This document shows, in pieces, positions 1 through 6,933 of a stretch of 26,498 bases of DNA (positions are counted from its first letter, which is position 1; each line of letters begins with the position of its first letter). The stretch is from positions 1 through 26,498 of the forward strand of contig JACQRR010000102.1 in the NCBI GenBank assembly GCA_016206365.1, given 5' to 3'. The DNA comes from Candidatus Roizmanbacteria bacterium. Lineage in GTDB: Bacteria; Patescibacteriota; Microgenomatia; UBA1406; GWC2-37-13. The notes below the pieces were generated by a model. It was not told the DNA's origin. It made no database searches and was given only the letters and a program-made list of their open reading frames with translations. The position numbers and the translations under genes were made by a program.

Positions 1-28
1 GGATATTTGCTATTTGATTTTTGATATT
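1..28. other. AT-rich low-complexity flank downstream of rplU
   Basis: This short stretch before the rplU stop codon is made of TTTGATATTT-like words. It resembles the low-complexity AT-rich spacers elsewhere in the window. No gene or clear terminator is visible, and the window edge cuts it off. Confidence 0.3.
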
Positions 29-340
29 TTATATTTTGGTTATCTTTATCTTCGTCAATCTAGGTCTGAATCCCCTCACCTTTCTATACCTCACCTTTGC
101 CTTAAATTTAGCCACTCTTATTTTATCGCCTTTAAGTTGAGAAAGTATAGTCGCATTTACTTTATCCTTTAGAATTGGACCTCCCAATTCGATATCTTCC
201 TTTTCATTATCAAATTGAGCCAGTTTCTCAATTCCTATTTTCTCGTTTTCTTTCCCCTCAAGTCTATCAATAACGATCTCATCATTTTCCTTAACCAGAT
301 ATTGTTTTCCGCCCGATTTTATAACCGCATATTTTACCAT
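29..340 (-). CDS. rplU: 50S ribosomal protein L21
   Basis: Ribosomal protein L21 of the large subunit, which binds 23S rRNA. The chosen start gives 103 residues, the usual L21 length, and begins MVKYAVIKSGGKQY, the family's standard N-terminus. The C-terminus carries the basic KAKVRYRKVRGFRPRLTKIKI segment typical of L21. The frame stays open 19 codons further upstream, but those residues are unlike L21 and overlap the promoter, so I reject them. It is the last gene of a leftward group after ileS and rodA, 34 bp beyond rodA. A TATAAT box 6 bp before the ATG suggests separate, leaderless transcription. The usual partner rpmA (L27) is not visible; the window ends just beyond. Confidence 0.96.
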   Translation of the reverse strand: MVKYAVIKSGGKQYLVKENDEIVIDRLEGKENEKIGIEKLAQFDNEKEDIELGGPILKDKVNATILSQLKGDKIRVAKFKAKVRYRKVRGFRPRLTKIKITKI

Positions 341-346
341 TCTTAA

Positions 347-374
347 ATTATACTCAAAAAATTTCATTCCGCAA
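347..374 (-). promoter_or_regulatory. Putative rplU promoter
   Basis: On the minus strand, TTGCGG (369-374) is followed after 16 bp by a perfect TATAAT (347-352). The -10 box ends 6 bp before the rplU ATG at 340, so transcription would begin at or next to the start codon. There is no Shine-Dalgarno sequence. The -35 box overlaps the last bases of rodA. Confidence 0.55.
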
Positions 375-1409
375 CTAAGGAATAAGAGCCATGCCAATCA
401 TAATAGCCACAAAAGAAGAGCCGCCAAAGGAAATAAAGGGAAGAGCAATGCCCGTTATAGGAAAAAGGCCTAAATTCATACCAACATTAACCAAGATCTG
501 AAAGATAAAATAGGACAAAAAACCTACCAGGTAGAGAAAATTTTTTTTGTCGGTACGATCTCTTAATAAATAAGAAGCGGGAAGTCTTTTTACAATCATA
601 GTCCCAATAATGAGATATAAAACAATGACGGTAAAACCTCCAAGAAATCCAAACTGTTCAATCATTGAAGAAAAAGCAAAGTCTGTATGATTTTCAGGCA
701 AAAAATATAGCCGCGATTGGGTACCAAGCCCAAGCCCTCTTCCGGCAAACTTTCCCGAACCCACAGTTATAATCGCTTGGGTTATATTGTAAGCTATCCC
801 CTGTTGATCAATTTTCGGATTCAAAAAGCTTGCAATTCTATCTTTTTGATAACCCTGCATAAATTTCCAACCTATTGGTAATGCCAAAAACAAAAATAGA
901 CAAAAGTATAATATATATTTTTTTGCTAAATCAGAAAAAAGAACAACCACTATAAAGATAAAAAAGTAAACTGCAGCATTACCTAAATCAGGTTGTTTAA
1001 AAATTATCAGTGTAGGCAATAAAAAATACAGGAGGCTAAAAAGAAAAATGTTAATCGGATTTACGATTTTGTAGTCCCTAATTAGGAAATCGGCAAGAAA
1101 GAGTATAAAAAATGGCTTAAAAATTTCTGAAGTTTGAAAGTTAAAGAAATATAGATCAATCCATCTTTTCGAACCTTTTACTTCAAGGCCGATAATAAAT
1201 GTAGCTGCTAACAGAAAAATAAAGAACCAGTACAAGAGTTGACTGTTTGTGGCAAAAAAATTTCTTCCTATCTTTTTGCTGACAAAAAAAGCTAAAAATC
1301 CAATAATTACGTAAAATATCTGATTTATTGCAAGACTCTGCTTGATCCCAAAGATGTCAAAGATGCCAATCATTGAAAGAAAAAATGAGGGAAGCAAAAG
1401 CTGTGTCAT
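375..1409 (-). CDS. rodA: SEDS-family peptidoglycan glycosyltransferase RodA
   Basis: Integral membrane SEDS protein of 344 residues, expected to polymerise glycan from lipid II with a class B PBP during wall elongation. Hydrophobic segments run through the whole chain. Family landmarks are visible: GSKRWIDL (79-86), the KQPDLGNA motif with the conserved Asp at about 141, the loop with YFLPENHTDFAFS, and the C-terminal PITGIALPFISFGGSS. I call it RodA rather than FtsW because a second, more FtsW-like SEDS gene lies in the dcw block at 5822 and this one sits outside it. The start codon overlaps the ileS stop as ATGA, so the two are translationally coupled. The protein ends a few residues after the last helix. 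No mreB or PBP2 gene is in the window to confirm the elongation role. Confidence 0.88.
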   Translation of the reverse strand: MTQLLLPSFFLSMIGIFDIFGIKQSLAINQIFYVIIGFLAFFVSKKIGRNFFATNSQLLYWFFIFLLAATFIIGLEVKGSKRWIDLYFFNFQTSEIFKPFFILFLADFLIRDYKIVNPINIFLFSLLYFLLPTLIIFKQPDLGNAAVYFFIFIVVVLFSDLAKKYILYFCLFLFLALPIGWKFMQGYQKDRIASFLNPKIDQQGIAYNITQAIITVGSGKFAGRGLGLGTQSRLYFLPENHTDFAFSSMIEQFGFLGGFTVIVLYLIIGTMIVKRLPASYLLRDRTDKKNFLYLVGFLSYFIFQILVNVGMNLGLFPITGIALPFISFGGSSFVAIMIGMALIP

Positions 1410-4396
1410 ATCTCGACTTTTAATTCATTCCCAACAACTACTTTTTTAGCCACGACTTTTCTCATCAGATATTCTTTGTCTTCTAAAAACCGCTGAGGGA
1501 TCGTTAGTACGATTTTATCCATTAGTTTAAGCGCTAATGTTTTTCTTTGAACCTGAATAAGTCTCAAAAGTTCACGCAGTTCACCCTCTTTTTTTAATTG
1601 CGCTTCTGTAACCTTTAGTTCTTTCTTTGGATATTTTATTTTGCCGTTAATTGACAAATTTTTTATATTTAATTCTTTCAATACTGTTTCCCAAATGTCA
1701 TCTGAAATGTTAGAATAGTTTCCGGTCAAATCAAATGTTAGTTTAGCAAGTGGTATTCTCACTTTTTGCTTAAACATCTTTCTTTTTGCATGCCCCGCCT
1801 CAACAATTTTCCTTGCCAACTCCATTTGTTTCTCAAGCGAATCATCAATATACGACCTATAAACTTTTGGCCAGTTTGTCAGGTGAACTGATTCCTCATC
1901 CAATAAATTTGAAAATATTTCTTCGCTTATAAAAGGCATAAAAGGAGAGAGAATTATTGAAAGATTCGCCAAGACTGAATGAAGAGTTTGATAAAAACTT
2001 TGCTTGTCATCTTTGTCGTCGGAATTTACCCAGACTCTATCGCGACTCCTTCTAATATACCAAGTGGATAAATCATTAACAAATTTTTCAATCTCTAAAG
2101 CTGCATCTTTGGCACTGTAATTTTTAAGACTTTTTTCAACGGATAATACTAGTCGAGAAAATTTGCTTCTAATCCATCTGTCTAATATATTTTTTCCTAA
2201 AAAGCCCCATCTGATTTTATATTTATCCAAATTCGCATACTCCACAAAGAATTTATAAACATTCCATAACAGAAGATAAAACTGTCGTCTCACTTCATCA
2301 GCTTTTTTATAGCCAAAAAGTAAATTTTCAGCAGGATTCTGCCGAGCATACATCCAGCGCATAACATCAACACCTATTTTATCTGCACCCTCGTTAAACT
2401 CGATCATGTTACCCCAACTTTTGTGCATCGGCCGCCCGTCCTCACCAAGCAGTGTCCCAAATCCTAGAACTGTTTTAAATTGAGTAGCATTTTCAAGCAC
2501 CGTTGATTCGGCTATCAAGGAGTAAAACCAGTTTTTAAACTGTCCGGGAAATGATTCGGTGATAAAGTCTGCCGGAAACCATTTTTTCCACTCGTTTTTT
2601 CGCCCAGAGGGCGATCGACCTTTGGTCGAATTCTTAAGATATAGTGGTTCTCCTTGATTATTTTCAGTTATTGTTGAATAGCCAACAATACCTGCATCCA
2701 GCCACGGATTACCAACGTCGTTAATCCTTTTTACATCCTCACCACAGTTAGAACATTTAATTAATACTTCATCAATGTACGGTTTATGCGGAGTTTGTCC
2801 TGCAAATTTCTTCCAACCCGAAATCGCTCTCTGCTTAAATTCTTGCTTCGAACCTATCACCTCAAACTTCCTACATTTCCTGCATTCATAGATCGGCAAC
2901 GCCAACCCCCAATATCTATTTTTCTTGCTAATCAACCAATCATGCATATTCTTAAGCCAGTCAAGCTCTCGATCCAAACCAAACTCCGGCATCCAACTTA
3001 TCTTTTTAGCAACTTCTATCATCTTCTGTCTTAGGGTTGACTTTTGACTTTTGACTTTTGACTTTTGACTTCGCAATGGACTCTTGTCCATTGCGATGTA
3101 CCATTCATCCTCTACCTTCCATACGAGCTCCGTCTTACACCGCCAACAGGCAGGATATCGGTGTTTATAATTGCTAATTTCAAATACCCAATTTTCTCCT
3201 TTTTTCTCCAACTCCAAAAGATAATCTAAGATAATCCGCGGATTTTTTTTGGCATTTTTTCCTGTCAGAAATCCTAATCCTTCAAGATAATCTGCGTTAT
3301 CTCCAATCACAGGAACCATCGGTAGTCCAAGTTTTCTTCCTAATTTGAAGTCTTCTGTCCCAGCAGAAACAGCTGTATGGACTATTCCCGTGCCTTCTTT
3401 GGTTGTTACCGGTAGGATATTTTGATCTGTCGCCACAACTTTATGAAATGCTTTGGGATTTTCTTTGGCTACCTTCTGTACAGCAGGCAGATCGTCAAAA
3501 GGTGCTTTGTATTTTAAACCAAGCAATTTTTTACCCTTGACAGTTTTGAGTACCTTTTTATAATCTCCTTTAAAGACTGTTTCAACCAAATCTTTCGCCA
3601 GCCAAAATAAATCACTGCTAGCGCCTTTTATCAGCGAATAGTCAAGATTGGCGTCCACTGCCAGGGCTATATTTGCCGGTATCGTCCAAGGCGTAGTAGT
3701 CCAAACCAATAAATATTCATTCTTTCTGCCGACGATCGGCAACTCAAAATAAATAGATTCGTGTGTTACTTCTTTGTAGTCCTCGGTCAACATTTCATGC
3801 TGTGAAATAGCTGTTTCACATCTTGGGCACCATGGTACTGACTCTCTCCCTTTATAGATCCAACCGTTTTCATGACAAACCTTCAGAAAATGCCAGATCA
3901 TGTAGTTATTCTCGTCGCTCATGGTAAAGTAGGAGTGATCCCAATCCATAAAGTAGCCGAGTCGTTTCGATTGTTCTGCCTGAATCTTTGAATATTTGTA
4001 GACTCTTTGCTTGCAGAGATTGACAAATTTAGCTACAGAAGCTTTTTTATCACCGTGAATAAGATTTTCGATTTCTTTTTTGCTTTTTAAACCTAGTTCT
4101 TTCTCCACCTCTACTTCCACCCATAATCCTTGACAATCAAATCCGTTTTGAAATCGTTGGCGATAACCCAGCAGATTATAAAATTTCTGCCACACATCTT
4201 TGTAAGTTCTTCCCCAGGCATGATGAACTCCCATCGGATTGTTAGCTGTAATAGGACCGTCAAGAAAAGAAAATGTTTTTTTTGCTTTTGAATTTTTACG
4301 AAGATATTTGTTAATAATTCTTTTTCCATACCAGTGTTTTAACCACTTTTTCTCCATCTCGGGAAAATTGAAATCATTCTCTACCGGTTTAAACAT
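1406..4396 (-). CDS. ileS: Isoleucyl-tRNA synthetase, divergent class I type
   Basis: Class I aminoacyl-tRNA synthetase of 996 residues, charging tRNA (most likely Ile) in the cytoplasm. The start chosen is MFKPVENDFNFPEMEKKWLKHW; the 44 open codons upstream do not look like protein and cross the promoter. The HIGH-equivalent is GVHHAWGR (56-63), followed by NGFDCQGLWVE; the KMSKS-equivalent is HKSWGNM (658-664). The editing domain is marked by WTTTPWTIPANIALAV. Four CxxC pairs (C190/193, C417/420, C505/508, C548/551) suggest zinc sites. The usual DQTRGWF region reads ESFPGQFKNWFYS. Two inserts look repeat-derived: around residues 434-453 and 588-600. It heads the leftward group with rodA. 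Ile specificity is by family resemblance; Val or Leu is less likely. Confidence 0.87.
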   Translation of the reverse strand: MFKPVENDFNFPEMEKKWLKHWYGKRIINKYLRKNSKAKKTFSFLDGPITANNPMGVHHAWGRTYKDVWQKFYNLLGYRQRFQNGFDCQGLWVEVEVEKELGLKSKKEIENLIHGDKKASVAKFVNLCKQRVYKYSKIQAEQSKRLGYFMDWDHSYFTMSDENNYMIWHFLKVCHENGWIYKGRESVPWCPRCETAISQHEMLTEDYKEVTHESIYFELPIVGRKNEYLLVWTTTPWTIPANIALAVDANLDYSLIKGASSDLFWLAKDLVETVFKGDYKKVLKTVKGKKLLGLKYKAPFDDLPAVQKVAKENPKAFHKVVATDQNILPVTTKEGTGIVHTAVSAGTEDFKLGRKLGLPMVPVIGDNADYLEGLGFLTGKNAKKNPRIILDYLLELEKKGENWVFEISNYKHRYPACWRCKTELVWKVEDEWYIAMDKSPLRSQKSKVKSQKSTLRQKMIEVAKKISWMPEFGLDRELDWLKNMHDWLISKKNRYWGLALPIYECRKCRKFEVIGSKQEFKQRAISGWKKFAGQTPHKPYIDEVLIKCSNCGEDVKRINDVGNPWLDAGIVGYSTITENNQGEPLYLKNSTKGRSPSGRKNEWKKWFPADFITESFPGQFKNWFYSLIAESTVLENATQFKTVLGFGTLLGEDGRPMHKSWGNMIEFNEGADKIGVDVMRWMYARQNPAENLLFGYKKADEVRRQFYLLLWNVYKFFVEYANLDKYKIRWGFLGKNILDRWIRSKFSRLVLSVEKSLKNYSAKDAALEIEKFVNDLSTWYIRRSRDRVWVNSDDKDDKQSFYQTLHSVLANLSIILSPFMPFISEEIFSNLLDEESVHLTNWPKVYRSYIDDSLEKQMELARKIVEAGHAKRKMFKQKVRIPLAKLTFDLTGNYSNISDDIWETVLKELNIKNLSINGKIKYPKKELKVTEAQLKKEGELRELLRLIQVQRKTLALKLMDKIVLTIPQRFLEDKEYLMRKVVAKKVVVGNELKVEI
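2601..2629. repeat. GC-rich double hairpin inside ileS
   Basis: Two adjacent palindromes, CGCCC-AGA-GGGCG (2601-2613) and TCGACC-TTT-GGTCGA (2615-2629), lie within the ileS reading frame. They encode about residues 590-599, in a polar KNSTKGRSPSGRKNE stretch between PLYL and the KWFPADF block. The back-to-back GC-rich hairpins stand out from the AT-rich surroundings and look like an inserted repeat kept in frame. Confidence 0.6.
3037..3071. repeat. Five tandem TTGACTT heptamers inside ileS
   Basis: TTGACTT is repeated five times without error at 3037, 3044, 3051, 3058 and 3065. On the ileS strand it reads as a basic, polar SQKSKVKSQKS stretch (about residues 442-453). Thirty-five bases is not a multiple of three, so flanking bases must complete the frame. 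It abuts a perfect 11-bp hairpin at 3071-3096. Confidence 0.85.
3071..3096. repeat. Perfect 11-bp stem hairpin inside ileS
   Basis: TCGCAATGGAC (3071-3081), a TCTT loop and GTCCATTGCGA (3086-3096) form a perfect inverted repeat inside ileS. It encodes the IAMDKSPLR region and lies next to the heptamer repeats, so the two may be parts of one inserted element. Confidence 0.75.
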
Positions 4397-4404
4397 AGAA
4401 GAAT

Positions 4405-4433
4405 ATTGTATCAAGCAGAGAGTTTTAACACAA
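4405..4433 (-). promoter_or_regulatory. Putative ileS promoter
   Basis: On the minus strand, TTGTGT (4428-4433) is separated by exactly 17 bp from TACAAT (4405-4410). The -10 box ends 8 bp before the ileS ATG at 4396, leaving at most a nucleotide or two of leader. No Shine-Dalgarno sequence is present. The boxes are interleaved with a possible rightward promoter for murD. Confidence 0.55.
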
Positions 4434-4446
4434 TATAGAGTAAAAT
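4406..4446 (+). promoter_or_regulatory. Putative murD promoter region
   Basis: There are two candidates. TTGTAT (4406-4411) with 17-bp spacing to CACAAT (4429-4434) mirrors the ileS promoter on the other strand. TAAAAT (4441-4446) lies 7 bp before the murD ATG and fits the near-leaderless layout seen elsewhere, but has no good -35 box. The sequence alone does not decide between them. Confidence 0.35.
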
Positions 4447-4453
4447 AGGGATT

Positions 4454-5821
4454 ATGGGCGGTCCATTGAATAAACTTAAATCTGAATTCAAGGATAAAAA
4501 AGTTTTGATCGTAGGACTCGGTTTGCAAGGTGGAGGCGTTGGGCTTGCAAAATTTTTCGCTAAACTAGGAGCTAAAATAAAAGTTACCGACAAAAAACCA
4601 AAAGAAAAACTGAATGTGTCAATTAATCAATTGATCGACTTTGACATTCAATACACGCTTGGGAAACATGATTTAAAAGACTTCCTCGAAGCTGACGTCG
4701 TTTTTAAAGCCCCAAAAATGCGTTGGGATGATCCATTGATTTTAGCCGCTCAAAAAAAGGGAGCACAAATTGAAATGGAGACTTCCTTTTTTGCCACCCT
4801 TTGTCCAGCTCCAATTATCGGAGTAACGGGTACACGAGGCAAATCCACTACAACCATGATGATCTATGAGATCTTAAAAAAATATTCCGGAAAAACTGTT
4901 CATCTGGCTGGCAATCTTCCTAAAATGCTTGCAATAAATATCCTTCCTCTACTTAAACCAAACGATTTAGTTGTTCTTGAACTCTCATCCTGGCAACTTT
5001 CTGGATTTCACAAGAAAAAAATAAGTCCGCAAACTGTTGTATTTACTAACTTCTATCCAGACCACCTAGACTATTACAAATCTATGGATGAGTATCTTTT
5101 TGACAAAAAAGCTATCTATCTCTATCAAAAACCTGGAGATCACTTGATCATTAATAAAAGTTTAAAACAGTCGATCTCAAAAGACAAGATAAAAAGCGAG
5201 GTGCATTTCTTTAACCATAGAGCCTTTCTACAATCACTAATTCACCTTAAAGGTGCACATAATCTTGAAAACGCCGCAGCGGCGCTCGAGGTAGCAAAAA
5301 TTTTACATCTGCCTCTGGATCGTTGTATTGATAGATTAATACAGTTTAGGGGATTACCTTATCGACAGGAAAAAGTGGGTGAAAAAGGCGGGATTTTATT
5401 TATTAATGACACAACCTCAACTACGCCAACTTCAACAATAAAAGCTTTGCAATCGTTCAAAAAACATCAGATTGTATTAATATTAGGCGGAAACTCCAAA
5501 CAACTTCCCGCGGATGCTTTGATTAATCGATTAGTCGAAGCAAAAAGAATAATCCTGTTAAAGGGATCATTTACAGATGAAATATATCCAGCTTTAAGGA
5601 AAAGATATTCAGATAAAATTTTAGGTCAATATGATGACTTAGAAAATGCAGTTAAAAGAGCTTATGAAGAGGCCAAACAACAATTAACAATCGACAATAA
5701 GCAATCCATAATTATTCTATTCTCTCCCGGCGCAACCTCGTTTGCCATGTTTAATAATGAATTCCACCGAGGTGATGAGTTCAATAAAATCGTTAATAAA
5801 TTGATTAGCACTGATTTATAA
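4454..5821 (+). CDS. murD: UDP-N-acetylmuramoylalanine--D-glutamate ligase
   Basis: Cytoplasmic Mur ligase that adds D-Glu to UDP-MurNAc-L-Ala using ATP. The 455 residues are normal family length. The N-terminal Rossmann domain starts with VLIVGLGLQGGGVGLAKF, where the nucleotide sugar binds. The ATP loop GVTGTRGKSTTT is at 123-134; the central domain has ELSSWQLSGF and the NFYPDHLDYY metal/substrate motif; the C-terminal domain carries FINDTTSTTPTST and LILGG. A weak AGGG lies just 3 bp upstream of the ATG. It is the first gene of the rightward murD-ftsW-murG-ftsQ-ftsA-ftsZ block, and its stop codon is immediately followed by the ftsW start. It faces away from ileS across 57 bp. Confidence 0.95.
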   Translation: MGGPLNKLKSEFKDKKVLIVGLGLQGGGVGLAKFFAKLGAKIKVTDKKPKEKLNVSINQLIDFDIQYTLGKHDLKDFLEADVVFKAPKMRWDDPLILAAQKKGAQIEMETSFFATLCPAPIIGVTGTRGKSTTTMMIYEILKKYSGKTVHLAGNLPKMLAINILPLLKPNDLVVLELSSWQLSGFHKKKISPQTVVFTNFYPDHLDYYKSMDEYLFDKKAIYLYQKPGDHLIINKSLKQSISKDKIKSEVHFFNHRAFLQSLIHLKGAHNLENAAAALEVAKILHLPLDRCIDRLIQFRGLPYRQEKVGEKGGILFINDTTSTTPTSTIKALQSFKKHQIVLILGGNSKQLPADALINRLVEAKRIILLKGSFTDEIYPALRKRYSDKILGQYDDLENAVKRAYEEAKQQLTIDNKQSIIILFSPGATSFAMFNNEFHRGDEFNKIVNKLISTDL

Positions 5822-6916
5822 ATGAAAGCTTTCAAACCTTACAAAAAAAAATTTTTAGGCTGGCTTTTCACCATCCCTATAATTTTATCTCTAGTTGGCC
5901 TTTTTTTTGTATTCGAGGCGTCTTCGATTCGCAGTTTTCAAGAATTTGGCGATAGCTTTCATTTTTTAAAACTTCAACTAATTTGGGTCGGATTAGGCTT
6001 GACAGCTATGATCTTTTTTTCCTTTTTCGACTATCACAAATTATATTATTTATCTTTCTTGTTTATTCTTGGAACAATAATTTTGTTGTCAGTGGTGCTT
6101 TTACCAGGGGTGGGTCAGGAAGCTGGTGGCGCTCGGCGTTGGATTGACTTTGGTTTTTTTAACTTGCAACCAACTGAACTGGCTAAATTAAGCGTCATAA
6201 TCTATCTCTCTTCCTGGTTTATGAATCGAGAGCGAAAACGTTTTTTCTCATTTATAATTCTTCTTTCCATCCTCATGTTTCTTATTATTCTCCAGCCAGA
6301 TATGGGAACGGCCGTCATCGTTTTTTCACTAAGTGTCACTATCTATTTTTTAGCAGGAATTGAATTATGGTACTTGATTATTCTTATTCCAATATCGCTT
6401 GGCATTTTTTTTCTCTTGGTAAAAATTTCACCCTATCGACTAAGAAGGCTTTTAGCCTTTTTTGATCCAAAGCTTGATCCTTTAGGAATTACCTATCACA
6501 TAAATCAAATATTAATTTCTTTGGAAAGCGGTGGGCTAGTGGGACTTGGCCTTGGCGCATCGCGCCAAAAATATCTCTACCTTCCTGAGGCTCATACCGA
6601 TTCTATTTTTGCCATAATCGGTGAGGAGTTTGGCTTTATAGGAGGAGCGCTACTCATTGTAATTTATCTCTATCTTATGTATCGAATTTATCAGATAGCT
6701 CTGCATGCTCCAGATCGATTTGGTAAATTTTTAGCTGGAGGAGCCTTTGCTTTTTTTAATCTTCAAGCAATCGTCAATCTGGCTGCGATGGTAAACATTC
6801 TTCCTTTAACCGGCGTCCCCCTACCCTTCATCTCTTATGGAGGCTCTAATCTCTTAGTGTCATTTATATTGATGGGTGTGTTAATCAACATAGCAAAAAG
6901 GGTAAGATTTTTATAA
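5822..6916 (+). CDS. ftsW: Cell-division SEDS glycosyltransferase FtsW
   Basis: Polytopic membrane protein of 364 residues of the SEDS family, polymerising septal glycan from lipid II together with FtsI. Landmarks: GGARRWIDFGFFNLQPTELAK (102-122), ILQPDMGTA with the conserved Asp at 160, the extracellular loop YLYLPEAHTDSIFAIIGEEFGF, and the C-terminal PLTGVPLPFISYGGSN. The ATG follows the murD TAA with no gap, and no Shine-Dalgarno is seen, so translation is probably coupled. Placement between murD and murG, as in classical dcw clusters, supports FtsW rather than RodA; a second SEDS gene lies at 375-1409. Confidence 0.93.
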   Translation: MKAFKPYKKKFLGWLFTIPIILSLVGLFFVFEASSIRSFQEFGDSFHFLKLQLIWVGLGLTAMIFFSFFDYHKLYYLSFLFILGTIILLSVVLLPGVGQEAGGARRWIDFGFFNLQPTELAKLSVIIYLSSWFMNRERKRFFSFIILLSILMFLIILQPDMGTAVIVFSLSVTIYFLAGIELWYLIILIPISLGIFFLLVKISPYRLRRLLAFFDPKLDPLGITYHINQILISLESGGLVGLGLGASRQKYLYLPEAHTDSIFAIIGEEFGFIGGALLIVIYLYLMYRIYQIALHAPDRFGKFLAGGAFAFFNLQAIVNLAAMVNILPLTGVPLPFISYGGSNLLVSFILMGVLINIAKRVRFL

Positions 6917-6933
6917 ACAAGTCGAACTCGCTT

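Noticed and set aside
341..397. Longer rplU start 19 codons upstream
   Set aside because: The added residues do not match L21, the family length fits the shorter form, and a TATAAT box lies within the extension.
3037..3071. Heptamer array as a CRISPR or iteron array
   Set aside because: The units are 7 bp without spacers and lie inside ileS; no cas or replication genes are near.
4397..4528. Longer ileS start 44 codons upstream
   Set aside because: It would overlap murD and the promoter, and the residues do not resemble IleRS.
375..6916. rodA and ftsW as a recent gene duplication
   Set aside because: Both are SEDS proteins, but their sequences and motif variants differ widely, as for the old RodA/FtsW split present in most rod-shaped bacteria.
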